Source of the DNA: Megalonaias nervosa
Taxonomy: Eukaryota; Mollusca; Bivalvia; Unionida; Unionidae
Reading direction: 5' to 3'
Length of the DNA: 64,000 bases
Assembly (NCBI GenBank): GCA_016617855.1
Contig: JAECUM010009404.1
Location: forward strand, 62,001 to 126,000
Numbering within the stretch: the first letter of the stretch is position 1; each line of letters opens with the position of its first letter. Of this stretch, positions 22,496 to 32,942 are shown in pieces. The notes beneath the pieces are model-generated. The model was not told where the DNA came from. It worked only from the letters and a program-made list of their open reading frames with translations, and made no database searches. A program made the translations under genes and the position numbers.

Positions 22496-22790
22496 CTTGG
22501 ACTTAATTTTTTTTCAGTCATATCGCTACAATGTCTGCAGTGTGGCAGTTTACTGTGATATCGTGCACTGGGGCATCATGCCGCAGACATGTAGAATGAT
22601 GTCCCACCCAGTCACATTATCCTGACACCAGACCGACCAGTCTCAATACTAACCACTTAATGCTGATCGCCTAGCGTGGTAGCTGTTAGTATCAGTATAA
22701 GTCTTTGGTCTGACTCGCTCGGGGTTTGAACCCACGACCTCCCGCATCCGAGACGGACGCTGTAACGACTAGGCCACTGGAGTGGATGTA
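22433..22790 (-). mobile_element. tRNA-Pro-derived SINE, second copy (inverted)
   Basis: On the - strand the head reads cagtggcctagtcgtta and then ctcggatgcgggaggtcg, as in the copy at 2174. A better-preserved B box, gggttcaaacccc, follows. Body blocks gactggtcgg-ctggtgtcag, gataatgtgactgggtggga and cagacat-gtagcgatatgac also match. The tail on this strand is a pure CA repeat, visible on the + strand as the GT microsatellite 22436-22494. Target-site duplications are not clear. Confidence 0.88.
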
Positions 22791-23563
22791 TCTGCAAATG
22801 GTCAATAAACATAAGGCTAGCCATTCCAATCAAATAAAACTATTTTTATTAATGTGTTAACTTGCAGTATCATACAAGTATGCAAGATAAAACAGTGCGA
22901 TGAACTTGGAATTGGAAAATATTTTCAGATGAAAATTTATCATTTGATAGAGGTTTTTAAAAATAACTTCACACAATTTGACTGCCAAAGTAGGCTTTTA
23001 CCTAACAGTATTATCTGGGCCTCCTCAATATCCAAAAGACTGGACAGATGGACCATTGGCTAAATTGGCTCACGTTTGTTATACATTTGGTTACTGTTAC
23101 AAGAATGGAAAAAAGTTGAAGCAACTTTTTCTTTAAAAAACAACCCCAATTTAAGTAATTTGGCTAATCAAAATAGATACACGTGATGTCAGTACACAAT
23201 CAAATATGGCCTCAGTGTCTAAAGATAGAAAATCAGTAAATAACTTTAGATCTTATCGGAAGTTGTACAAACTTAATGATGTTGATTTATTTTTAAATCG
23301 GAATAAAGGTATATAGTATAAAATAGTCTTGGAACAGCATGCAATGAGCAGCATTGGAAAACATACAGAAAGAATTATATTCACCCGGATTTCTTGACCA
23401 GCTACTCATTATCGTCTGGCATATATCATATAGGTGGAAGATTTCATGTCGACTTGGGACTCATATTTGCCTCGTAAATATCTCTCAGACATTTTCTGAC
23501 ACCTCTCATGATTAATGCTACATTAGCTGTCCTGTAAAATTATTTTTACGCCAATATTTACAG
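22791..23563 (+). other. Intronic sequence before LDLa exon 2
   Basis: Nothing is recognised. It ends with the acceptor ccaatatttacag. Confidence 0.5.
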
Positions 23564-23674
23564 CCAACTGTTCCAGAAGTGAGTTTGAATGCAATAACCA
23601 TGAGTGCATTCCTGCAGACCTGCATTGTGATGGTACCCCGCAGTGTGGAGACAAAACAGATGAGTATGGCTGTG
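23564..23674 (+). CDS. Modular serine protease gene, exon: LDL-receptor class A domain 2
   Basis: 111 bp between acceptor atttacag and donor G|gtatga, again phase 1 at both ends, so it can follow LDLa 1 in frame. Six cysteines have canonical LDLa spacing: [35 protein letters not shown]. It carries the hydrophobic residue before Cys2 and the GDKTDE calcium-site acids. This domain is more typical than LDLa 1, which has an insert between Cys2 and Cys3. The two modules would be adjacent in the mature mRNA although 13.9 kb apart in the genome, separated mainly by the Maverick-like element and an inverted SINE. Confidence 0.92.
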
Positions 23675-24485
23675 GTATGACACTACTGTTTCTTTTACAG
23701 ACAGTGTACTATGCATTCTTTCTTTCACGCTCATACACATACAAGTATACACTTTGGTTATCATAGAAATGTGCATGATATGAAGTACAACTTTTGGTAT
23801 GATAATTGTAATCCATCCATCTATCCGTATGTTAGTAATATGGTTTCTACATATGAATTTACTGGGTATTGTTGGATTTTCAGCACATTTGAGATACATT
23901 TTTTTAGTAAAAGAGACCTGAAGAAAAAATAATTTCCAATCCCTCGCGTTATCATTTACAGCAGTTATTCCTCCTAGAAACCCGTGGGTCCAACTAATTT
24001 CAATCTTAATGTTAACAACGATTGCTAGATATGATACTAATTTGGCAAGCAGCTTTAAATCATTGCAACCTAACACTAGTTATATTTTCTACATTCCATG
24101 ACATCAGTTGCAGATGTAACAATTCATGATTGAACATCTGTCTGACTTCAATTTCCATAGAATGCTTTAAATTTTGTTTGATTAAGCTATGCAGAAGTTT
24201 GATCGAAGACGTGATTTATAGGAGGTTTCCTCCTGTATTTCTTATGGATGCTTTCCTCAGCTTAACTGTACCATGGGTACCTCGATTTCACGTAGATTTT
24301 GCATGTAACTGTACAATGATTAGACCTTAAATTAATAAGATTTCTATCAGTCCAAGGTATATATTCACAGGAGTTATATGCAACGGATATCCATATCCGA
24401 TTGATTATGATTTCAGCCTCATAACGTTTATGACGTTTGTATGATTTCAGCCAACGTTGGCTTGCACCATTTTATTGATCATACC
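23675..24485 (+). other. Intronic sequence after LDLa exon 2
   Basis: No further exon is recognised. Short ORFs on the - strand at 23558-24076 are antisense to the exon and its flank. Confidence 0.5.
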
Positions 24486-24489
24486 TATT

Positions 24490-26690
24490 TGATTTCAAAT
24501 GCTCCATGCCATGTGTCATATATTGTTAAGGTGGAAGACGCTGGAGACTGTCTTTGTTGCGCTTCGCTGTAGATGCCATTTCTTGAAGAAGTCGTCCAGG
24601 ACCTTGGTCAGTAACCCTGAAGCTCAGCAAATGAGCGACTTTGGCTCCCGAGAGCAATGTCTTCTGCATGAACTTGCGCAACTGTGTTACAGGTAAGTCA
24701 TTGAATCAGACATCGAACAAACTTGGCGAAAGAATTCCGTTGGAGACCATTAGTCTGAAGCCTCCACGAGCTGGAGCTCTCTCTGATATGCACTCTGAAG
24801 CGCATGTTGCGAGGGAACAGTTCAATAGTCTCAACTGTCCAGCGCGGCAATACTCTGGAAATTTTTCAAAAGCAGCCCAGTATGCCAGATTGTGTCACAT
24901 GCCACTGTTAGATCTAAAAAAACAACTCCAGTTTTAAGGTTCCTCTGAAACCCGTTTTCAACAAATGCAGTCAGGGCAAAAACGTGATCGCAAGTGATAC
25001 GGCCATGCCTGAAGCCCGCCTGCTCAACAGTTATAGTATCCTCCAAGTCAGGACCAATTCGTTGAAGAATCAGGCGTTTCAATACCTTAACATCGACTGA
25101 AAGCAAGGAGATAGGCCGATAACTCGCCGCATTGTTGGGATCTTTGCCAGGCTTTGGTATCGCAATAATCTGTGCCTGGTGCCACAAAGTCGGCATGCAC
25201 TTTTCCCTAACAACCCGGGAGTAAAAAGCAGCAAGCCATTCTTTTGCCTTCTGGCCAAGATCCTTCAGGAACTCAGACAGGATGTTGTCATATCATGCTG
25301 TTTTCGCCTAATCTGATGCTGCATAGCGCCATTTCAAGTTATATTGTTGTAAATGCCTCTGTAGTATTTTGATCTAATCCATCTGACTTCCGACGGCAGT
25401 ATTGTCGCCACTCATCTCGTACTTGACGTCGGTGCTGTTTCTCTAGAGCTGCTTTTGCCACTTGTAATAAGTGGCTAGCTAGAACATCTGGCTTGACAAC
25501 AGGGTGTGCTTAAGCTGGTGGTTGCTGTGCGGTGCCAAGTCTTCGAATCAAGCTCCTGCATTTCCTGATGGAGCGCGTAAAGTTCAGTGATCCTATAGTT
25601 TCTTCCCGGCGAGTGAGCGTGGCAGTATCCAGGGAATCGATCAGGTGATATGGTATGTCTGGATCTCCAGATGCTTCATATTCCTTGAGAAGAGCCTAAC
25701 ATTTTTCGTCCAAACAGGGTGTATAGACTGGACGACGCCCACGAGGGACAGACTGAGTGGCTGCCTTGAATATGGCTCTTTATAAGCGGTGGTAGGATTC
25801 CTTGATTGGAATGCAGTGAGATGGTATGGTGACTATGCTACGCTCCAGTTTGTCAGCGTACTTTGTCCAATCTAATGTGCGGAAGTTACAGAGCCGCTGT
25901 GAAGATTTGTGTATAGCTGGCAGCTGAAGTCCAATATGGATAAGTATTGGTCTGTACTGACAGCGTGGGAAGTCACCTAGAAAAGTTTGGCTGACTGGCT
26001 GAGGATGGTCAACAATGGAGCTGATTTAGCATAGGTCCGATGAGTAGTCCTTTTGCCATCTTGCAGGTCCCACGTTGTCTGGCTTCGTCAGAAGGGTCAT
26101 TGCCCACTCTACCAAGTGTTCCCTGTCTTCATCGGAATGTGCGTAGCCCCAGTCAGGGTGATGCCTGTTGAAGTCGACAATATATTCGGCTGGGTGTTCG
26201 AGATTTGGAAGCATATTGTTGTCCCAGTGGGCACTGGGCGGTTTGTAGACATTAGCAATCTTATACCCTCCAACCTGGACCACATAGCAGAATCGGGTAG
26301 AGGAAACTCGAGAGGCATCAGTAATGTCGCAGTTTTCCGAATTTTGAGTCAGGCGTTGATGAAATAAGGTCAAACCCTCCAATTTTATATTGTGCTACCA
26401 CCTGGTCTGCTTCATGAGTATTCTGCAGACAGGTTATATCAACATTATGACGTTGGGCTATAATACTGATGATGGTTCGTTTGGCTGCTGTGACACCCTC
26501 GACGTTAAGTTGTAAAACTCGTATGGCCCGTCCGATGGCTTGAAAGTCAGCTGACATTGGCACATTGGGGACAGCGCTTGATAGCGGCACGTAACTGGGA
26601 TTTATTGCTGAATTCGGTTTGCAAGTTGGATCATTTCTTTCCGCAGCCTTGGACGGAGCCTTGGCTGAGTACTGACGGGGATAAGGTAAA
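24490..26690 (-). mobile_element. Old non-LTR retrotransposon (LINE) fragment with APE endonuclease and RT
   Basis: On the - strand the order is endonuclease (about 26640-26026), a linker (about 25960-25320, with a basic helix near 25460) and reverse transcriptase (about 25300-24490). The endonuclease begins RVLQLNVEGVTAAKR and has CLQNTHEAD and VDFNRHHPDWG, the last equivalent to the GDFNAHH motif with the key Asp still present. The RT has IPKPGKDPNNAASYRPISLL, QAGFRHGRIT and VFLDLTVACDTIWH (motif A, with K-A changed to V-A). A degraded NG-L-PQGS region lies near 24740, and the YADD box is disrupted. Several frameshifts and stops are present, and neither end is defined. Jockey/CR1-like affinity is a guess from the general pattern. 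It is older than the LINE at 32.6-38.4 kb. Confidence 0.8.
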
Positions 26691-26839
26691 GTCCAAACTA
26701 CAATTATGCTTAGTATTTAATGAATGAGTTGTGTTTAAATTTTCTAATGCATATAATGAGATATGATTATATTTTCTAAAGTTTATAATGAGATACGATT
26801 ATATTTTCTAATATATATAATGAGATATGTTTGCATTTG

Positions 26840-26893
<54 letters not shown>

Positions 26894-27592
26894 GAATGTG
26901 TACAATTAGATATGATTATTTTTCTGATGCATGTGAGGACACATTAGGGAATACGTTTGATGAGATATAATCACATTTGCATGCTCTCACTGTAAAAGAA
27001 ATTGGAGATTTATTGTTTTACCACTGTTTGTCCAGACACCCATACGTCCACATTCCCGTACATCTATCACAAAATATTGAAAGCCATGAAATGTTGCACA
27101 ACTGATCTTAGTTATAATAAAATGGCATGATTATGGCTTAAGGCATCTATTAAACAAATGTCAATTCAAACGTTTAATCTATATTTTCAACTATTTATAA
27201 ATGTTTTATCTTCAACTTGTAGTGCATTTAAACAAAAACAACTTGAGATAGACAGTTGCATTTGTCTGTACTGTGAGATAATTACGGTAATTTTTCAATT
27301 TCTTGAAAAGAGCAAACTTTCTTTCTTTTAGGGGAAATTACCTTGTAAGCACAATTTATCGAAACCAGAAAAGATAAACAGAGGAGACTTGGTTTTCAAT
27401 CTTTTTATGCATATGCATATACAATAAAGTGTTTGTACCATTAAAATTTCAAGAAAAAAAAGAAAAACAAAACCATCGCTTCTGTAGGTTGGAAGTTTGT
27501 TGGTTAATATTCATCTAAGATATATCTCACATCCATCTGTTGATCCGTCAATGGAAAATGTCTTTCACTGACATAAAATCTTCATTTTGCAG
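26691..27592 (+). other. Intronic sequence with a TA microsatellite
   Basis: Near the left edge a short motif recurs (gatatgattatattttctaa at three places between 26755 and 26840), then a TA microsatellite at 26842-26889. No gene. It ends with the acceptor ttcattttgcag. Confidence 0.5.
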
Positions 27593-27707
27593 TGCTTGGT
27601 GCAAACAACATGGCAAAGATCTATCATTCACACTTGTCAGAATATCTGCCTATCTGCTTTAACAACATGAATGACACACTGGCCAATACGCTGTGTTCAT
27701 TATCTGG
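27593..27707 (+). CDS. Modular serine protease gene, exon: short SRCR-like domain
   Basis: 115 bp after a strong acceptor (ttcattttgcag), starting in phase 1 as LDLa 2 requires; the junction gives Cys-Val. The translation has SEYLPICFNNMNDTLANTLCSL, matching the core of the truncated SRCR domains in enteropeptidase, corin and TMPRSS proteins (W-x-P-V-C...W-x-x-x-L-A-x-x-x-C-x-x-L-G). The only downstream GT in the region follows an in-frame TGA. A GC donor, gcaaga at 27708, ends the exon in phase 2, exactly the phase the next exon (38894) needs. This domain normally packs against the protease domain. The assignment rests on motif, position and phase together. Confidence 0.75.
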
Positions 27708-30605
27708 GCAAGAATGAGTAGATGTGATATAGTAATAAAATGTCATGGTGATGTTTATTGATGCAAAACGAAACAGAGAAAGCCATGGGGTTTGTTTAAT
27801 GATTTATTTGAGATTGGGCATACAATGTAGGTCCTCTTCATATGTTTTAGATTAGAATAAATTCATCGGAATGACTGATTCATGCATAAGATATCTACTC
27901 ATCATCAAAATGTATATCCTCTATTCTTCGAAAAAATCATGTTAATCATAAACTTCTTGTTTACACTGATTTCGAAACGCATACTTTGAGGGCGACCTTT
28001 TATGTGACATTATAAATCTGTATTTGGATACCAGTAAACTGATACATATTATCTTAGAGAACCTGTAGATTGTACATGCTGATGCGAACAAATGTCATTT
28101 GTTCTTAACGGTTTTATTTTAATGCAATTTACTTTTAAAATTCACAACAGTCTCAATTTATTATTGAAAAATATGTTCAATAAATGGAAGTGATAAATAA
28201 CACAGCTGTAACCTAGATAAATCAGTCAGTCACACATGACATGAAATAACAAAATCTACCACGTATAAGTGCATATGCTATTTTTACAGCTTTCTGAGCA
28301 ACTAATAACACAGCTATGAAAAGTAGCACATTCACGTCTGAATATTTTTAAACAACAGTAAATATGCAATTTAAACTTGTTCTTGCTCGTGCATTTATAT
28401 TGGCCCGTCAGTATTTGAAAGATATTTATTCTACCAATTTCATCTGTGCACACTTTCTCAAGATGTCCACTGTCTACAGTTACAAGATTCTGTGGACAGC
28501 GTGCATGTGAGTAAAAATAAAATCCTTTTGATTCAGTCTCCCAAAAAATGCAAAGGTTAAGTTTGATGTGATTGACCACAAATTGGCTTCCTTATAATAC
28601 ATTGAGTTCTTCACCATCTACGGTTACCAAAAGTTGTTGGTTTCATACATTTGGTGGATGGAAAAAGCTTATAAATGTCTTGCTCGAAAGGCGAAGGTCT
28701 AAATCGCTCTGACAGAAGGAAGCAAATCTGGACAATAACTGGAGCTTTTTCATCATCTATGGTTAAAAAAAAAAAAAAAAAAAAAAAATCTTGCTTGCTT
28801 GCACTAAAGGTATTGAAGAACCCTATTGGGGTAAGAAAGAATCTTATTTTGGGTGGTTAAAATATAAATGCCATGGTCACTGACTGATATAAGAAACGGG
28901 TGTCTCCACATATCTTTCAATTGTTTATATTGGGAAATGTTAATCATATTGGTTACGTGTTTAATTTGTCTTTAAAGTACTCCTGTTGCAAACATGTTTC
29001 GAGCATTTGTTCAGTTAGTGTTTAATGCTATATTATATTTTCTGCACAAGCTACCTAAATGGTTCAGGTATTTAATTGCACCATTGTGTCAGCTGCTAAT
29101 TACATTTGATAAAATACCTGCCAAAGAATTATAGGATTTCATAGCATTGCAAACTGACCCGTCGGAAGAAAGTGAAGTGCAACTTATCTGTAAGTGAAGA
29201 AGGCACATCTGGTGAAACACAACAAGTATCATGACCACACATTTCGAAGGGCAGTAGTTTATCGGTATCAACCCTCGCATGAGACTACCATCAGTTCACT
29301 GTTACAACCATAACATCAATATATATCATAAGTTGAAAATCGTGATATGTTTCATATTGGATGCCGATATTGTTCCATGTTAACTATCTGACATGTATCA
29401 TAGTGAGATTGAGCTTCTGAAACAGAGACGTATTATACACCGTCTTTACATCATATGAATCACAGTGGTATGGAGCATGTGATACTGTGTAACTTTAAAC
29501 TACATGATATGTATCATATTGAACGTGAATTATTGATACAGAGTAGTATTAAAATACATGATATGTTTAAAATTAAGAGTGAAGATGATAGCATTACTAC
29601 TTCGAATAAGATAGAATAGTGACATGAGAAATGAACACCTTTTTTGGCATATATTATTCTTGTAATAAACATTATTATTTTCATTGCATAGTTTCTAACG
29701 TTATTTTTTCATATACAGTATTATTTTGATTTTATATGTAATGTAAATTTTCAGGTTATCTAGCCATTACCAACTATTCATGCATATCCTGGCGGGTTCA
29801 GTGCTGACCCCTCAATCAAAATGTGACAACCCCTTCTCTTGTCCCGGGCTATACACTATCAGTGTAAGTTGGCGCAAGGCTTCGCTCCATTAAGGCTTTT
29901 GGGGTGGACTGGGACACTTCAGAGGAGACTGCATACATACAAATACACACTGAAAATAGGCCTTAGACTGTCCATTATATATGTATAACTATTATAGCTA
30001 TATTAGGCTGAGTATAGGACCTATATACAGTTTGTTTAAATGAGTATAGACCTATATTTGGTTTGTTTGAACAAATATAATTTCATCCACAGCAGTTGAA
30101 GAGGCCCATATTATTGTTGACTGGTGAGTAGAGCAAGGATTCTCTCTGTATATACGTGACAGAAACTGGATATCAAACCAGCACATTTACAAATTTTGAT
30201 TAGGAGATTGGCTTCTGAAAGAATACAATTCAAGGAGAATAAAAACACAAATTTATTTGATTTGCCATAGTATACATTATTTGTATACTGCCATAAAACA
30301 AACAAGTTTGGAACATGAATAAGGTTTGGATTCAGGTGGAAGATGTTACAATAATACTTATTATGAGCCAGCATATAGACAATAATTGAAATGAAGAGTT
30401 TAATTTATGGTTTGTTGCAAAGATCTTTAGTGATTTTTAAACATTCATAGCTTACGATAGTTTTCTGGTCAAGGCTTCCAATTGAATTACAATTTTATAG
30501 ATGGTTTCTCCATATTGTCTCTCATGAGTCATAGGTAGGCAAGTCTTTATCACAGGCTCATAATACATCATAGGCCGCTTATTATCCCTTTATTATGTGT
30601 AAACC
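27708..30605 (+). other. Intronic sequence
   Basis: No gene is recognised. It includes a 24-base A run at 28765-28788. The part from about 29280 to 29600 has recurrent gatatgt/catgatatgt motifs. The - strand ORF at 28256-28579 has no known features. Confidence 0.45.
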
Positions 30606-30609
30606 GCAA

Positions 30610-31960
30610 AAGAACTTTACCAAACTGGCTGTCAGATGCTTTTGCTTCTAGAGCTATTACTGAAACAGAAAGTCCATATGCCCTGATCGAAAGAGAAGCA
30701 ACTGCGCTGACATTTGCATGTGAGAGTTTTGATCAGTATATACATGGTGAAACTGTTGAAATTAAAACTGGTCACACGCCACTATTTGCAATATTTTCCA
30801 AGAGATTAAATGAGTGTTCTTTAAGAATTTAACAATTAGGGGCTCAGAAGTACGATCTTCAACTTATCTATACGCCTGGAATATAAATGTTTACTGCAGA
30901 TGCATTGTCACAAGCACCTTCCATTAAAGCATAGTTAAGAGATATATAGAAGGAAGTGGAGATATTTATGGATGGTGTAATATCTGCAATACAAGTTAGG
31001 AATGGTTGACCAATTGAAAATGCTTTGTGTCTTTGAGAAATTCATTCACATTGGAATATTAGAGATGAACTGTCCCTGAATAATGGCATGATTTTAAATG
31101 GAACTAAAGTAGTCATTCCTTACAAATTAAGTCAAAACATCCTCGCTCAAATCCATGCAGGTAATATGGGAATGGAACAATGCAAGAAGAGAGCTTAACA
31201 AGTTGTATGTTTGCCACATCTGAATCAGGACGTTAACAAAATGTTGAAAAGTTGTAAAACTTGCCAAATATATCCAATTAACTAGTGAAAGAACGATTGA
31301 TGTCACATCATTTACCAGCACGACCATGGTAGAAATTTCCAACTGATTTATCTGAAGTAGATAAGAAAGATTACACTGACACAGTGGATGCTTATTCAAA
31401 CTAACCAGAAGTTTTAAGACTTTCAAGTCAATCCACTTCAGAATGTTTAAAAGCTGTGAATAGTATGTATTAAGGCAAAATTTATTTTGGGACGTACAGA
31501 GCGATATTGATCCATGCTAAAGTAGCTTTGAGTTTAAACAATTTACCATTGATTGAGGTTTTAGACACATAATAAGTAACCATGGACATCCATAATCAAA
31601 CGGTTTAGCTGAACAAAAAAGTACAAAATGGAAATCAATCATTTAAAAAGCAAATAAAGTAGAAAAGATCTAAAGCTTGGATTGTTTGGCTTATAGATCT
31701 ACTCCTGCAGAAAATGATTGTCCCTAGCACAGCTGATAATGGGAAACAAAATCTAAGAGCTAATCTATCATCAAATCCACATACATTATAAGTAAACAAT
31801 TTTAAAGAAAGTTATGCAATGGAAACAAAGCAATGGAAAATCGATAGTTATACATTGGTCGGTTAGCAGTGAAACCCTGGAAACAGTTCAGTTCAGAAGA
31901 GACAATTAGAATTCGCAACAATAATCAATGAACTGATCAAAGTACTGTTATTAAAAAAAA
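30610..31960 (+). pseudogene. Decayed Ty3/gypsy-type pol: RNase H and integrase
   Basis: From about 30631 the frame reads SDAFASRAITETES and SPYALIEREATALTFACESF, then IKTGHTPLFAIFSK, the Ty3/gypsy RNase H, where TDHKPL is usual; here the Asp is Gly. IYTPG and TADALSQAP follow. The integrase zinc region (~31080-31260) keeps QIHAGNMG and CKTC, with the second His changed. Integrase-core remains include FPTDLSEVDKK and HPQSNGLAEQ near 31330-31610, and a C-terminal LAVKPWK segment near 31865. At least ten stops and frameshifts break it. Protease, reverse transcriptase and LTRs were not found, so this is a partial, long-dead copy. Confidence 0.8.
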
Positions 31961-32645
31961 ATTGCACCAATGTCTTACTTAATAAAAACAAGTCCCTGTA
32001 TGCCTGTGTTAAAAGGTGATATAATTAAGTTAAGTGGGTACACATAATAAAAGAAAGACAAGTTGTATTTATCTGGTTGTTGTGGAAGGCATTACTATGA
32101 AGGGCTACTTCATGGCAGTCTATTGCATTATATCAAAACCATTTCACGTGGACTGTCCTTGTGTCATTGCTGAGTTAAGTTGAACCTTAGAGATGGACGC
32201 TCATTTCGAAGGGAAACAAGTCCAATTGAAACTGAAACATATAAAAAGGTATCTAGACACACTGAACATGTCATCAGAATAGAGAATCAAATTTATTACG
32301 ATTTTACGTTATGTTATTCAGTACATCTATAAAATTATATAGCAATTGCAGTTATATACTTACGGCGTGTTTAATTGACCATTGTAATTTCGAGCAGGTG
32401 TAATTGGAAAAATGTCTATTAGTAGGAACTCCATTATATGATGGGAACTATTGACTGACAGCTTTCGGCAGATGGTTGAAGCTTTCTGATTTGTCAATTC
32501 CTACTTCTATTTTCATAAGAAATTTAGATGAATATACATGACCCACCAGAAACAAGGCGAGCATAGAGAAATTATTCAGGTTATCGATCGTTTCAGTCAG
32601 TGTATGTTTAAACATTGCTGGATGCATTATCATGCAGCCGTATAT
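31961..32645. other. Unassigned stretch between Ty3 relic and LINE
   Basis: No gene, and no convincing long terminal repeat of the Ty3 relic. It ends at the 3' target-site copy of the LINE. Confidence 0.4.
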
Positions 32646-32745
32646 GACTTTGTCTTGGTTAGTTGGTTGGTTGGTTGGTTGGTTGAATTTTTACGGAGCA
32701 CCAGCACAAAAAGGTTATATCTTTCATCATTTAAAAGTGGTAAAA

Positions 32746-32774
32746 GGTTTCGTATCGACCAGCGATACGAAACC
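32746..32774 (-). other. 3' terminal hairpin of the LINE
   Basis: Perfect 12-bp arms ggtttcgtatcg and cgatacgaaacc around a 5-base loop, about 60-100 nt before the tail on the element strand. Some LINEs use a 3' stem-loop as the recognition site for their reverse transcriptase, and this one is well placed for that role. Confidence 0.7.
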
Positions 32775-32942
32775 AAACAGTTGAAGGTAAAACGATAAAA
32801 TGGTAACGGTGATAAATAAATAAAGTTTCCCGATCAACGGGGAGTGCAAATGATGTATGACAACGAAAACAGATGAAAGGTAATTAACATCTAGCGACGG
32901 TATATATAGCACATAAAACTGTTCAAGGTGATAGCATAAAAG

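Noticed and set aside
24031..24140. Possible exon after acceptor tcagttgcag
   Set aside because: The frame compatible with LDLa 2 meets stops at once and no cysteine pattern is present.
28675..28860. ORF with a run of lysines
   Set aside because: The lysines come from a 24-base A run; there is no other protein feature.
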